A stretch of 64,000 nucleotides of DNA from Acrasis kona. Taxonomy: Eukaryota > Heterolobosea > Eutetramitea > Acrasida > Acrasidae. Shown piece by piece: positions 1 to 12,300 of this stretch; the stretch's first letter is position 1, and every line of letters begins with the position of its first letter. The notes under the pieces were generated by a model, which saw only the letters and a program-made list of their open reading frames with translations, was not told the origin of the DNA and did no database searches. The DNA lies in assembly GCA_026419775.2 (NCBI GenBank), contig JAOPGA020000204.1, forward strand, positions 21,988-85,987, given 5' to 3'. Made by a program: the position numbers and the translations under genes.

Positions 1-494
1 TTATCTTATCCGGGTCATCACAGACTAAAGATTAAGAATAATGGGAAGCACGCCATATCGTTTCACGTAAAAGGTCAGGATTCGGAGTCGCGCTTAGTAT
101 TCGAACATTCGGATGATGTAGAAGCAAATTTTATGTATGACTTTTTCGTGAAGAAGCAAAACACAGTTAGTCAACAATTATGAAAAATACGATAATGTTA
201 TAGTTGACAGTCGACATTCAAATGAAATTAAAAGTAGCAATAATAGGTCGGTCCTCCATGTGCGACGTTGAAATACAATTCATAGAGAACACGCGACACG
301 TACCTCATGTGTCAGACAGAAAACAAACAAATTCGGTTAAGACTCCAGAATGGTTTAATAACCTCAAGAACAAGGCGTCCTCACCAAAGAATGATAGTAC
401 ATGGATGGAACTTAATGACCACTCACAAAGTCAAGTAGACTTTACTGACATTGATGAATTTTCAGATGCTGACTCATTAAAATCATTTAAATAA
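1..494 (+). CDS. C-terminal part of an unidentified protein (5' end outside window)
   Basis: The window opens inside a reading frame that runs from base 1 to a TGA at 181-183. A 38-nt intron at 166-203 (GTTAGT...TTATAG) would join this frame in phase 0 to the open frame at 204-494, giving about 151 residues ending in an Asp/Ser-rich tail. The size fits the other introns in this window, so I prefer the spliced model, but a stop at 183 is the alternative. The first part (LKIKNNGKHAISFHVK) looks like beta-strand-rich sequence, perhaps a PH-like fold, and the tail looks disordered. I do not recognise the family. The first ATG in the second exon (222) could also start a short separate gene. Confidence 0.45.
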
Positions 495-535
495 CATCAC
501 TTTTGTTCTTGAAAAAACGTTTTAATGTTTACATG

Positions 536-1237
536 TTACTTTGATTTTGATGGATTCACGAGGGGTACGTACATGACTCCCATTGCAGAAGTCTTTTTAA
601 TGTTTCCGTCGGCATCTTTGTCAATCACCATTAACTCTTGAGAGCCACCTTCTGGTCCTACAGGAACCACAAGTCTTCCATTGTTCGCTAATTGTTGGAT
701 GAGCATATCTGGGATTGTAGCTGCGGCTGCACCTACATGCATCGCATGGTAGGGAGCTTCAGATTCATAACCCTTCCATCCGTCACCCTCATGAATTTGT
801 AGGTTTTTATTTTTGTACATTTCATAAACAAGTCCAGTTTCTGTGGACAGACACTCTTGGCTGTGTTTGGCGAGTTGAGGAATATATTCAAGTCCTATCA
901 CTTTGCCGCTGTCTCCAACCATCTGTGCCATACAAGCAACCAAATAGCCTGATCCTGATCCTACATCCAAGGCTCGATTGCCTTTAACCAAATGGTCTTT
1001 TAAAATTTCCAAGGCAAATGCATGCATATGAGGTGCTGATATCGTTACATTGTACCCAATACGTTGTGGTGAATCCATGTAAGCGATCTCATCATCCAAG
1101 ACATTCTTGTTTGGAATATAATGTTTACGATCTACCCTCAACATTGCATCTCTGACTAAGCTTGACTTGATAATGGATGCTTTTACCATTTTTTCAATAA
1201 GCCCGGCATTTGATGTCGAACTGCACGTCCAAGACAT
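536..1237 (-). CDS. PCMT1: Protein-L-isoaspartate O-methyltransferase
   Basis: A single-exon gene of 233 residues, close to the 227 usual for the eukaryotic enzyme. It methylates the carboxyl of isoaspartyl residues using S-adenosylmethionine, starting repair of aged proteins in the cytosol. Visible family features are the substrate-side motif TISAPHMHA (residues 65-73), the SAM-binding motif ALDVGSGSGYL (about 89-99), the acidic strand end GLEYIP, and the later motifs YHAMHVGAAAA and GRLVVPVGPEGG. The start is the ATG giving MSWTCSS, which matches the usual N-terminal length. Identification is firm. It lies tail-to-tail with the gene ending at 494, with a 41-bp gap. Confidence 0.95.
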   Translation of the reverse strand: MSWTCSSTSNAGLIEKMVKASIIKSSLVRDAMLRVDRKHYIPNKNVLDDEIAYMDSPQRIGYNVTISAPHMHAFALEILKDHLVKGNRALDVGSGSGYLVACMAQMVGDSGKVIGLEYIPQLAKHSQECLSTETGLVYEMYKNKNLQIHEGDGWKGYESEAPYHAMHVGAAAATIPDMLIQQLANNGRLVVPVGPEGGSQELMVIDKDADGNIKKTSAMGVMYVPLVNPSKSK

Positions 1238-1395
1238 GTTTCTTAGAAGAATCTAAATTTGAAAAAAGAGAAAGTCCTTTCTAATTATACCATTCAAAGA
1301 GTGAATTACAATGACTTTATTACATTATTTCATGACATCAGTAAAGCACAACACCATCTAGATTAGCTTTGCCTCGTTAAAATAGAATTAAAGCA

Positions 1396-2742
1396 TCATT
1401 CATTTAGAACAAGTGGTGATAATTCCGCTCTCCTCTTCATTCTACCTAATACAAGACCATCCTTTTTGAATAGTATAAGGACAATTGCATATACAAAAGA
1501 AGAACACAATACAAGAGTCATAGTGTACCATACAAATCCAATAGATCCAGCCATTTTAAAAGCCATAGTGACAAGTATAGGACTAACAAAATTCGCAGTA
1601 GATGTGGCAAGATTTATCATTGCACCCATACCACCAGTAACCTCTATACCCATGTATGATTTGGGAAGGCCCATTGATACTGGTATCAAAGTAGAATAAT
1701 AAGTTCCTATAATTCCAACACACACACTAATAACCATAATGTTCTCCCGGAAGATAAGCATCAAAGAAAGTGATATAATGAGACCTAATGAATTCATGAT
1801 GATTAAGTACATTGGTTTAAGATAATAAGATAAAGCCAGCGCGACTAAGCGAGCAACTGTGAAGCACAACCAGAATAAAGAGTTTAAGAACTTTGCATTC
1901 ACTTTGTTAATGAGTGTGGTCTTGATTAGATATGTATAAAGGAAACCAGAGAATACACCCTCCGTGTTGAACATGATTGCAACAGTCAAGATGCAGAAGG
2001 CTACAAATTCTAATATACGTTCATATGCAGAGTAGCCTAGACTTTTTGAGGTTATTTTTTTTCTAACCTCTCTCCGCACGTCAAGTTCTGGGGCAATCAA
2101 GAATGATACTATCACAATCAAAACAGAACACGCTACACAAAAATAACATATACTAAGAGAGTCCCACCATTGGTTCCTCTCTTTGGTACCAACTACTTTA
2201 ATAAACCCTGCTAGTATGAGTGGAGATAATGTACTCCCTATACCAAAGCAAAATTGCTGCATCTGCAAGAATATATTTACTTGCTCTCTCCATAAATACC
2301 CAACCAAAGTGTTACAAAAAGTCTTCATGCTTCCGACGGCCAAACCTGCAACTACATTTAAAACCAGGACAATTATGAAATGTGAAACAAATGTGGCAGC
2401 CGATAAAGACGCTGCTAAGCATATCATTGTGAAGATGATAATGCCCCTCCGTTGAGGTAATGTCGTATATTTATCCATTAAATTTCCTGTAATGATACCT
2501 CCAATTGCATTGCCCAGGGCTCTCGCTGTGACAATGTAACCAACTGACAGCACCTTTGTGTGTGTACGCACTGCAAACATTGGTAAGGATGGGCCGATCA
2601 TTGACCAAATGGTACCTAAAAGTATAAAAAAATGTGTAAAGTAATGCATACCTTGGAAGAATAGTGCAAGACACAAAGATATCTGAGTCAACAGTTTGCC
2701 TTTGTTCTCAGATAGATACTTGAGTGCTGTCGCTTGTGTCAT
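1396..2742 (-). CDS. Major facilitator superfamily transporter
   Basis: An intronless 448-residue polytopic membrane protein with about twelve hydrophobic segments in two halves, separated by a charged loop near residues 215-235 (RREVRKKITSKS). The first cytoplasmic loop carries GGIITGNLMDKY, a variant of the MFS motif A (GxLxDRxGRR). The N-terminal region (GPSLPMFAVRTHT, then VTARALGNAIGGIITG) resembles the NaGLT1/MFSD4 branch, but I cannot assign a substrate. A hydrophobic stretch near residues 20-45 is the first membrane span. It stops with TGA. Confidence 0.8.
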   Translation of the reverse strand: MTQATALKYLSENKGKLLTQISLCLALFFQGMHYFTHFFILLGTIWSMIGPSLPMFAVRTHTKVLSVGYIVTARALGNAIGGIITGNLMDKYTTLPQRRGIIIFTMICLAASLSAATFVSHFIIVLVLNVVAGLAVGSMKTFCNTLVGYLWREQVNIFLQMQQFCFGIGSTLSPLILAGFIKVVGTKERNQWWDSLSICYFCVACSVLIVIVSFLIAPELDVRREVRKKITSKSLGYSAYERILEFVAFCILTVAIMFNTEGVFSGFLYTYLIKTTLINKVNAKFLNSLFWLCFTVARLVALALSYYLKPMYLIIMNSLGLIISLSLMLIFRENIMVISVCVGIIGTYYSTLIPVSMGLPKSYMGIEVTGGMGAMINLATSTANFVSPILVTMAFKMAGSIGFVWYTMTLVLCSSFVYAIVLILFKKDGLVLGRMKRRAELSPLVLNE

Positions 2743-3010
2743 GTGTTAGTTTTAACATTAATCAGGTCAAAATGATATCAGTTGCCAAATAACACCATTA
2801 TTTTGAACTTTCTCCGCGAACCGGAGAACAACTAAGCTATTCCCGGATTTTTATTACAATATTTTTCTGTTTGGAAATCAAATAAGGACGTGAATAAAAT
2901 AAACGAAATCTTCGACGAATTCATAATTAGAACAAGATTTGAATTGTTTGAAGGTTTAACTTTGGTATAGTATATAATAACATATTACATAAAATTAGAA
3001 ATTTTTGTGC

Positions 3011-3092
3011 GCCGGGTTAGCTCAGTTAAATCTGAATGGAAGAGCGCGAGACTTCTAATCTCGAGGTCGTGGGTTCGAGACCCACATTCGGT
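3011..3092 (+). tRNA. tRNA-Arg (anticodon TCT) with an 18-nt D-loop
   Basis: The sequence folds as a cloverleaf: acceptor 3011-3017 with 3086-3092 (three G:U pairs), D-stem GCTC/GAGC (3020-3023, 3042-3045), anticodon stem CGAGA/TCTCG (3047-3051, 3059-3063) around the loop CTTCTAA with anticodon TCT at 3054-3056, and T-arm GTGGG-TTCGAGA-CCCAC (3069-3085). A TTTT terminator follows at 3095-3098. The D-loop is about 10 nt longer than normal; removing AAATCTGAAT (3028-3037) would leave a standard AGTTGGAA loop. There is no intron at the usual anticodon position. It may be a functional tRNA with an unusual insertion or a damaged copy. Confidence 0.85.
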
Positions 3093-3229
3093 ACTTTTAC
3101 ATTTTCAACACTTCTCTACCCAACATTTTAGAATTCTGGTGTATTTCATTCTAGAAAGGTTGTTTGATGGAGTAATTTTATTGCCTTGTGTAACCTCTGA
3201 TCTTCAGATTTATAATATCTTACAAAACA

Positions 3230-4502
3230 ATGGTTTGGGGATCAAGTGGTGGGCTGTGGGGGTTCATCAAAAAACATAAGAAAAAGTTCGCTTTTGCCAC
3301 TGTTGGAGCGATTGCCATTAGCGGCTTGAGTGCTGTTGGATACTACTATTGGAATGAAAGGCAAAAGAAACTAGAGGAGCAAAGCACAATGGCGCTTCGA
3401 ATGCGATATTTGTTTGAAGAAAATAGAAAAACATCAGTATCGGCATTGTATAATTTGTTCCCACAGACGCAAAGGGTGTTGGTTGAAACTCTCAATCCAG
3501 AAAGTGCTTTAGACAAAATCAGGTCCATGACTCAGGAAGAAAAGAGATCAGCTTGGAATGACATAAAACTTCAAAGTACGTCTAACAATAATCTTGAATT
3601 CTAAAGTTTGAAGTATTCTCACGCACTATTGCTAGTGTTTACAGCGTCTCATTGCTACACTTATTTTTATCCATACAAGTGAACATGATTGGTCGCTACC
3701 TTTTTATACGTCACTTAAGGGATAACAATAACACATTGTTCAAGCCTAATACTCTCAACCAACTGGATGTTGACGAAAAGTCACAACAACAGTTTTTGTC
3801 TGTAGTAGCACACTTTCAAAATGAAGGTATATCAAGGCTCATAAAAATCGTTCAAGAAAATGTTGAAAAGAGTGCCGCTGAGTAAGTATTTAACAAAACT
3901 TTGACCAGCTAACAATTCAAAAGCTTATCTCTAAAGAAAGTCTGCACACCAAGCGACATGTTTGATTTAATAGAAGACGTGCGCAAGCAGATTGAACAAA
4001 AGTTCTTCGACGAGGCTAAGGTTTTAGAGTCCGAGTCTACTCAATTAGAAACAAGTTTATCAAAGGTTTTGCTCCCAGACGAATCCAAAGTCAACGATAA
4101 CCCTACTTTAAATATGTTGGTTGATGAGGTAAGACATTTTTTCTTTTACTCTACGTAATCATGTGTTAGCTGAGGGATTTAGTAGACTCTGTACACTTTG
4201 TAAACGTTTTTAGAGAGACTTGCAACTCGTCGTTCAGCGTCCTATACAGAAGAATTGAAAACTTGATGATGGACGAGCCGACACAGGTAGGAACATTCAT
4301 TTTCTAATTTTTACATTAATAGAACCAAATGAGAGTGGCCTTGTTCCTACCGAAATTAATGAGGGAGACAAAAACAATTATGAACGACCAATTGAACGCA
4401 GAATACGGAAATGTTGTAAATGAATACGTATGGGCCGTGCACGAAAATGTAACTTTAAATAAGTATTGCGTAATGGTGTACTCTCATGGTGTTGTGTATT
4501 GA
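3230..4502 (+). CDS. PEX3: Peroxin-3, peroxisomal membrane biogenesis factor
   Basis: Five exons: 3230-3575, 3614-3881, 3924-4128, 4170-4286, 4323-4502 (introns 38, 42, 41 and 36 nt). They join in frame to about 371 residues, nearly identical to the human length of 373. PEX3 sits in the ER/peroxisomal membrane and docks PEX19 with its membrane-protein cargo. The N-terminus is basic (KKHKKKFAF) and followed by one membrane span. The block after splice 1 (VYSVSLLHLFLSIQVNMIGR) matches the conserved family core, as does RDLVDSVHFVNVF. The 3' acceptor of intron 1 was chosen because only it keeps this core in frame. AATAAA overlaps the stop. The last 16 residues are less certain. Confidence 0.88.
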
Positions 4503-4708
4503 ATAAATAGGACAACAATTTAATAACATTCTTTTACGTTTTATACAAGTGGAACTTCCGCTCTTACTAACTTACGAATAATGGAAATATTATTCGCGTG
4601 CTATTATTATCACATAGAGCATTATCTAGAATTATGAAAGTCAATTACGAGATTGATACTTCTCCTACAAGTTCAAGTTCTCAGCTCTATTTTTTGTAAC
4701 CCACAGTC

Positions 4709-5518
4709 ATGGAAAACACACAACCCATTACGGTGGATGCCAAGAAGTTCATTTTTGCGATGGCACTACTCCAACGCCCAAATACCAAAGAGTGTGCAAC
4801 GTGCAAGACCTATAATGTTGGTAAAGAAAATAACCTGAAGTTCTGCGCTGGTTGTCGTTCAGTATGTTACTGCACCACAGAGTGCCAGAAATCACATTGG
4901 AACATTCATAAAACTACTTGTAAGATTGTCACTGCGTTCAAAAAAGCCATTGCGTTGCCTGAAGAACAAAAATTTTCACTTTTAACGAATCTGATCGACA
5001 ACACCACCTTTGTCATCAAGAACGGGGAAAAACAGATCAAAGTAAGACCAGTATATGGAGTGATCAAGTCAAAGGAAGAAAAGAGAATAAGTATCGATTT
5101 CTTAGTACCAACCCCAATGCGTGATGGAAGTGTTGAAGATTATCCTATTTACATCCGCACAGGAGATAAAGATTACAAGAATATGAAAGATAAAGATGAT
5201 CTGGTAGTCACTGAAAGTCACATGAACTTCAAGTTCAGCTATCCTCTTCGAAATAAGAAAGAATACTACTTTAGATTCGAGTCCCCAGATGGATTTACAA
5301 AAGGTGATATTGTGTTAATGTTGTGTAAAATGTATAAAGTAGTTTATGCGGTTGATGACGCATCTAGTTTTATTGACACAACTAACAGTGAAACAGAAAT
5401 GATGTCTGGAATGTTTTCTAATGGCTATTATGGAATCTGGGGACACGGTATCGAAGACTTGAGTATGGATTCAATAGATTGTGAAGGAGAGGTATGGGGT
5501 ATGTCAATTAGTTCTTGA
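4709..5518 (+). CDS. MYND zinc-finger protein
   Basis: An intronless 269-residue protein. Residues 29-71 form a MYND finger: paired CxxC, CxxC, then CYC, C, H and a final C (CATC, CAGC, CYCTTEC, HKTTC). MYND fingers bind proline-rich partner peptides in adaptor and chromatin proteins. The rest (72-269) shows no SET, tetratricopeptide or other domain I recognise; it is mixed alpha/beta with an acidic C-terminus. A cytosolic or nuclear adaptor role is inferred from the finger only. AATAAA follows directly after the TGA stop. Confidence 0.8.
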   Translation: MENTQPITVDAKKFIFAMALLQRPNTKECATCKTYNVGKENNLKFCAGCRSVCYCTTECQKSHWNIHKTTCKIVTAFKKAIALPEEQKFSLLTNLIDNTTFVIKNGEKQIKVRPVYGVIKSKEEKRISIDFLVPTPMRDGSVEDYPIYIRTGDKDYKNMKDKDDLVVTESHMNFKFSYPLRNKKEYYFRFESPDGFTKGDIVLMLCKMYKVVYAVDDASSFIDTTNSETEMMSGMFSNGYYGIWGHGIEDLSMDSIDCEGEVWGMSISS

Positions 5519-5660
5519 AATAAATCAATTTTGTTACACGAGTCTTCAAAATATTTTAAAGCCTTACTTGTAGATGTATTATGTGTCTCTTGACATGACC
5601 AAGACACAGTTTGCATTCTTTGTAAAGTCGAAGTGAGTAAAAATAACAAAAGTCGGAGAA

Positions 5661-6230
5661 ATGCTGAGGACTACTTTTCAAGTTTTAGCAGGAGTGGGTT
5701 TATATGAAATTGCCACAAGATCATACAATGCTTCGGGCAACAGTTCATCAGAGCAAATAGAGGGAGTATCTGCCGTATGTCAACTTCGTCCAGACGGAAA
5801 TAGTGGGGTTAGCGGTAATGTTTATCTTGTTCAAGAGCCAGGGCAGAAAACAAGGATTCAAGGGAAGATAACAGGTTTAAAGGCAGGAAAGCACGGTTTT
5901 CATGTACACCAATACGGTGATCTAACTAACGGTTGTATAACTGCTGGCCCCCACTTTAATCCAGGTAACAAGACACATGGTGGTCCAGGTATTGAAGAGA
6001 GGCATGTTGGCGATCTTGGAAATGTAGTGGCTGACAAAGACGGTGTAGCAAAAATTGACCTTGTCGACGAGCAGGTTGTCTTGAGTGGTAGAGACTCGGT
6101 GATTGGAAGGAGTTTGATTATACACGCTGACGAGGACGACTTGGGAAAGGGAGGACACGAAGATTCCAAGACAACTGGACATGCCGGTGCCAGATTAGCC
6201 TGCGGTGTGATCGGATTAAAGAAGCACTAA
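5661..6230 (+). CDS. SOD1: Cu/Zn superoxide dismutase with N-terminal extension
   Basis: 189 residues, about 35 longer than the cytosolic enzyme because of an N-terminal extension. The extension begins with a short hydrophobic stretch ([15 protein letters not shown]), possibly a targeting or signal-anchor sequence, and has an N-glycosylation-like NAS. The enzyme converts superoxide to oxygen and peroxide. All metal ligands are present: His81, His83, His98, His106, His115, Asp118 and His155-region HADEDDLG, plus the catalytic Arg in GARLACG and the disulfide cysteines Cys92 and Cys181. Signature motifs GFHVHQYGD and GPHFNP are intact. It is not a CCS chaperone: no heavy-metal-associated domain or CxC tail. 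AATAAA overlaps the stop. Confidence 0.93.
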   Translation: MLRTTFQVLAGVGLYEIATRSYNASGNSSSEQIEGVSAVCQLRPDGNSGVSGNVYLVQEPGQKTRIQGKITGLKAGKHGFHVHQYGDLTNGCITAGPHFNPGNKTHGGPGIEERHVGDLGNVVADKDGVAKIDLVDEQVVLSGRDSVIGRSLIIHADEDDLGKGGHEDSKTTGHAGARLACGVIGLKKH

Positions 6231-6395
6231 ATAAAATAATCTTCCCGGATAATCTCGTGTTCTTGATCATAGATTTCGAGTACGTTGTTAACTCAAGACC
6301 AAATTAAACCATTACCGGCAATGCAAATAAAAGTTAGACGACAAGGATGGACATAGATTTTGTCACTCCACTCATGCGATCTTTTGAAGAAGTAT

Positions 6396-9300
6396 TTATT
6401 TGAAAACATTTATTAATTTTGGAACGAACGAGCCAGGATTTTTACTGGATGATACTAGGCTCTGTAAGCTCTGCAAAACTGCAAATACTTTTTCTCTCAC
6501 ACCGCATTTTAAAAGACCTTTACTCAATTCAACATTGATGAAATTTAAAAACAATTTACAAAAATGTTCATCAATTTCATCTCGGTCTTTGCACAGTACC
6601 ATTCTTTTGATTAATATTGCGCCAATAGATTGTAATACAAAAGATATGTTAAAAATTCCGCAAGTAAGAATTTTCTGAATTAAATGTTCACTTACAAAAT
6701 AATCTCTAGGATCAGAACCACATATGTTAACAGAACATTTCAGAATATCAATACTCAATTTTTCGGTTTTGATGTTCAAGTTGATTTTATCAATCAACAT
6801 GACACAAAACGAAATTGTAATATTTTGATTTAATTCAGACTTTTCAACTACATTTTGATTTACAGGGACCAGATCAAGTACATTTAATTTAGGATCAACA
6901 ACAACATTGTTTTGATTCTGAGAATCAAAATTTAAAAATAACCAATCTAAGTTGAATTTATTGAAATTTAACCAAAGAAATTCATTTTGGGCACATTGCT
7001 CAAGTGATGTTATGAATGAATTTGAAAAGGATTCAAAATTATTTTTCTTTACAACAGATACAATACCCAAATGAGATACATTGATTAACGTACCTTCATT
7101 CACATTGTATTCACTCCTGATAACATCTTTTGAAAGTAAAGTAATATGAGAAGGTTTCATTGTATAACTTTTTACAATTTCATTTGCTTGTTTTAGTTGG
7201 AAATTCCACTTTGCTATGGTCAAATCCTTGATCTTTGGATATAACTCAAATTCTTGAGCTAAAATAGATTTGTCGATGACAGTACATGGTGATTCATGAC
7301 AACTTGTTAGTTTACTCCACATTTCTTGTTCTTTTGGTAAATTGGACATGATGAAAGCATCACTTGTAAATAAATACCTATTGGAATCATTTTTCAGTGT
7401 AGAGAGCGCTTTATGGAGTACAGGAAGAGCTTTACTTATTAGTTGGTAAATTTTGACAGCATATTGTTCTGTCCTACAACCAAATCTCATTTTCAAAGCC
7501 TTTGTGAAAGACAATTGAGATTTCAACTTTTTAATGAACTGTTTGTGTATGTTACCATAGAAAGATTGTAATGCCTCGGGAGATTCCTTTTCTACATCAT
7601 TTTGTTCAACTATATTTGGCTTTACAATATAAATCATCAATACAGCTTTTGCAAGATCTGACAATGGTGTTATATTCGCACCTATGTAGGAATAATAGAT
7701 TTCGTAAAGCTGGTCTATGTGAGATTTGAACACTGCAGCTGCTTCTATTGCTACTAACTGATGAGAGCTAACATTACTGATGTGCATTGCATTGGAAGAT
7801 TGTAAATACTCATATAAAGTAAACCACTGATCAGCATTCATAAAAGGACCCCACACGTCCCTCAAACAATCACGGAACCTTTGTATCCGCTTAGTTTGAT
7901 TCAATAAATATTTAGCAACATTTAAATAGTTACTTACAATATCTACAGTATTTGTAGATTTCAATTCTATAACTGATTTATTATCTGAAGAAACTGTTAC
8001 TTCTAAAAAAATATGATCTCTTATATACTCACAAAAAGGTCTCCAGACAATAATTAACTCTTTAACAACACTAGCACAATCTAAAAAGAGTTTTTGAATT
8101 ATGTAACTTTTTTGTAGCAAGCGTTGAATAGAAGGATTGAGATTGTGTGTAGATAAATTGAAATTGCCAGAGAGCGCACTTGAGCATAACTCTTTAACAA
8201 GGTAACAAACAATAAGAATTTGTTGTGATATATTATCAGGTTGCTTCACCAACATTATTTGTTGAATAATGTTTATGATGTGAGTGTGTTTCATACATAA
8301 GCTAATTCTTGAGATATTGATAAGAGAGATGTCTACTTTAATCAAATTTTCATTTTGTGTTATTTTACTTCGGCACAAATCAGCAATAAAAGATTTACAA
8401 AACAAGTAATTAAGAATGAGATAATCTGGATGTTGGTCCATTGGTAAATTAAGAGTTGTCTCCTGTAAATTGAGTAGTTTGATAATGATAAATGATGAAT
8501 CATTATAAACGTCTCCATGCCCAATGATATCTTTATAAGCGTTCCAAATTGATTGCTTATCACTGTTCTCAGTACTTGAAAAGTGATCAAACGAAGGTGT
8601 GGAGACAAAATTGAGTAGTTCTTTATGATAATCTGCAAAGAAAGAATAGTTTGCTTCTGTGCATTTCAACTGGTAGTATTCATTGATTAATGAATTTATA
8701 TCATCTTGGGATTGAACAGGTGCGTGCAAACTTATCAATTGTTTAATAGCGCCAGCTTTAGTAATGTTATTCGCTGCTTTTGAGAACAAATCATCATTGG
8801 CATCTAACTGGCGGTTATCTGCTTCAAAATATATTTTAGCAAGTTGCCTCTCTTTGTTAAACACCTCTAATTGATTCTCATAGTTGATCTGACTGTATTT
8901 AAAATTAAATTCAGCACACTTTGAGAAAACACAATCTCTAATGAAACTTATAAAGTTGTTTGACTGTTTGGATTGTTTTTTCAAAAATAACAAAATATCA
9001 TATTTGCATTTTTGGATTTGGTCAGCTGTCAATTGTTCACTTCCAGGATCTCTTGTTTTATTAAATATAGAATAAACATTTGGAAGAATGTATTCGAGCT
9101 TTGATGTAAATTGATTGTTCAAAATAGATTTGGATGATAAATCCAATAGAATATTTATCATATCCAATGTCAATTGATTATATTGGTTTTCAGATAATAA
9201 TTTAGCTATTTCAATAACTCGGTCAACTTCTTGTTTAAATGCAGTCACAAATCTCAAATCGCGCCTCATTTTGCTACCTTTATCTAGACAAAATATCAAG

Positions 9301-12300
9301 TTATCAATGTCATGCCTATCAACTGATGACTCATCAAACCATGGAATACTATTCAATTGCTCATTGGTACAGTGTATATCATTTGTCATGTAATAATTAA
9401 AAGCATCTATCAAGTCCTTTTTAGGTCTCATTAAATGATTAAAATTAATCTTTGAGGACTTATATTTGTCATAGAGGTAATAATGGCACAAGACCAATGG
9501 CAATACTTTTTCACGGTTATTTGTGTGATTGTAACAATACAAAGCGGATATAATATACAAAAAAGATTTTCTAGACCATGGTGGTACTGTATATGAGTTT
9601 GATAAGTAAATGATATAATGCAAGTAATCAATATGCATTGAAAAGTCGAGACCAGTGATGAGGCTTTGATTAATGGCTTGAACTAACTGTTTCATAACTA
9701 CATCAGTATCTTTTAACTGGATTTGATTCAACTTATCTAAAATTGATTTATAATATAGAGTAGCGGAATATAAAGTCGGGTTAAATGGTAATTGAGACAC
9801 AAAGTACATCATTGGATCTTGTTGCATCATTTTGTCGCCCCATATGCTGCTCACTTTATTCCAAACTAGACTGTAACAGTCAGGGTTTTGTTTTATATAC
9901 CAACTCAATTCTGTATTACTCAATAGAGAGTTGGGTAATTGCATTCTTGCATTTTGATACTGCTTACTAAGATTTTGTGCAATTTCAACAAAATCCGGTA
10001 ATTCAGGTTTGTAATAATGCTTTAGTAAATGAGGAAGTATCAATAAATTGCTACCTGGTGCTAATACATTAACTATTGATGATAATTGAATTACAATATC
10101 TGTAAATTGCATAGTCTGATTTTTGTAGTGACACAGTAGATCATTAATAAGTTGTGTAAACATTACACCCAACTCTTGATTGTACTGATAAGGTATTGTT
10201 ACATTGCTGTCAATAAAAGAAGATTCATAACCGGAAATAGCTTGATCCCACTCATTCAATACTTTATTTAACACGTTATTTGATTTTTCGTTGGATATAA
10301 GTATTTTGGTAGGTATTGCTTTGTTATACTTCAGCCCCAGAGTAATATCATTAATCAAACTGCCACCACACCTTGGAGCTACAGCATTGGCGACATGTAG
10401 CAGGACAGGTAAACACTTATTGTCAACATATCTAACAATGTATCTTGAAACAATGTGAGGATCAATATCAACACTTATCAGTGCCTTTATTACATTAACT
10501 GTACATTGTTCAATCATTGTTTTATCAAATCCTTCTGCGCTATGTAAAATACAACACATATATAACAAAGGGACACCCAATTCTGACTTTCGATAAATAT
10601 TCCAACTACTTATTGTGCTTGTGAGTACCTTTATTAACAACATCATATTTCCACAAGATAGAAGAGAGTTTTTGTCTACTTGTTCAAATTTTATTTTTGA
10701 GCAGTGATGAACAACATCTACAAACAATGGCCAATCACTCATCTTTTGATCATGATTGACATGATTCACAATAGCATAACAAAGACGATTTATTAACGGA
10801 GAAACAACAAACCAACTATTTTCTTTTTTAATATGAATCAAGAAGGACGCAATTGGAAAACTATAATGAATATAATAATCAGAATGACACAACAAGATGA
10901 AAATATCTCTAATCAAATTCGAATCATGATAATAATGATTCAATTTTTTAATAAATTGATCTAATAAATCAATTGTATAATTTGAAAACAATTGTTTCCC
11001 ATTTGAATTTCTAATTTCAAAATGGATGGAATTTTCCAATGAGGTCATTTCCAAATTCATGTTTATTGGAAAATCATAATCAAGATTCTGATCAACCGTA
11101 ATTTTCAACTCTGAATCTTTGGTTTTCAACTTTTCAATCCATTTACTCTTTAGTTGATCCAATTTATTTTTCAAATCAACCAATGTACAATTCATACTTT
11201 TATCATTTAATTCTTTCCATTTTGATAATTCCACAAAATAATCCTTCAAATCACCTTCGTGATCTTGGANGTAATTTTTCAAATTGTTACTTAATTTCAA
11301 ATTAACTCCTGGTTCAATGTGTGATTCAAAAATGGTTGAATTCACGTTCAAGTTTACTTTTTGATGGGTGATTTGATTCATGGATTGATTATATTTATTA
11401 GAATCAAAATTAGAAATGATTGATTTGAAATTACTTAATTCATCTTGTTTATCATCACTGTCTTTATTCTTTTTATCGATTTTTTTTTGACCTTTTACTT
11501 TATCTTTGTGAGATTGGTTCAATTTTGATTGAAATTTTACATTTTTGTTTGAATGTAGAGATGATTGTAGTGATGATGTAATTGTTGTGTCTAATGGATA
11601 CTTTGTTGTTTTCCAATTCTTTACAATTTTATTTATTAATTTTTCATAATGATCATCACCATTTTCATTTTGATTCTCAATTCCATTCTGATTTAAATGA
11701 TGTGATAATAACTGATTTGAAATNAATTCTTGATTCATTGATAATATTAATTTGAGACCATNGATCAACTCATCTTCTCTTCCGTCACGATTAGATTTGA
11801 TGATTTCTGATTTGATTTGATTCCATTTAATGTCATCGTCATTGAGATGATAATTAGTGTTGAGTTGGTCACTATTGATGAGTGAATTTTTCCATATTTG
11901 ATTCCATTTGATCTTGATTGGAATTAATCGATTCAAATGTTGAATTCTTGATTTTATAATCGCATCGTGATCACCATCAATGTAATCATCTCCACTCATT
12001 GAAACTATTTTTTGAATTTGATTCAAATCATTTTTGTATGATTGATGTAATTTGGAATCACTTTCATTTAAATAATCATCATTTTCATGATTTGTAAATT
12101 CAGAATGGAATGGAGCACTGAAATGATCAATTATCAATTTTAATTCATCTTTATCAAATGGTGAATAATCATCATTAATTGAAGATTTTGATTTTTGATC
12201 ATCATGATGAGATTGTTGATGATTGTATTCAAATTGTATAATTTTGATAATTAATTTGAAAATGGTCGAAATTGATTCCAAAATGCCATCAAGTCCATTC

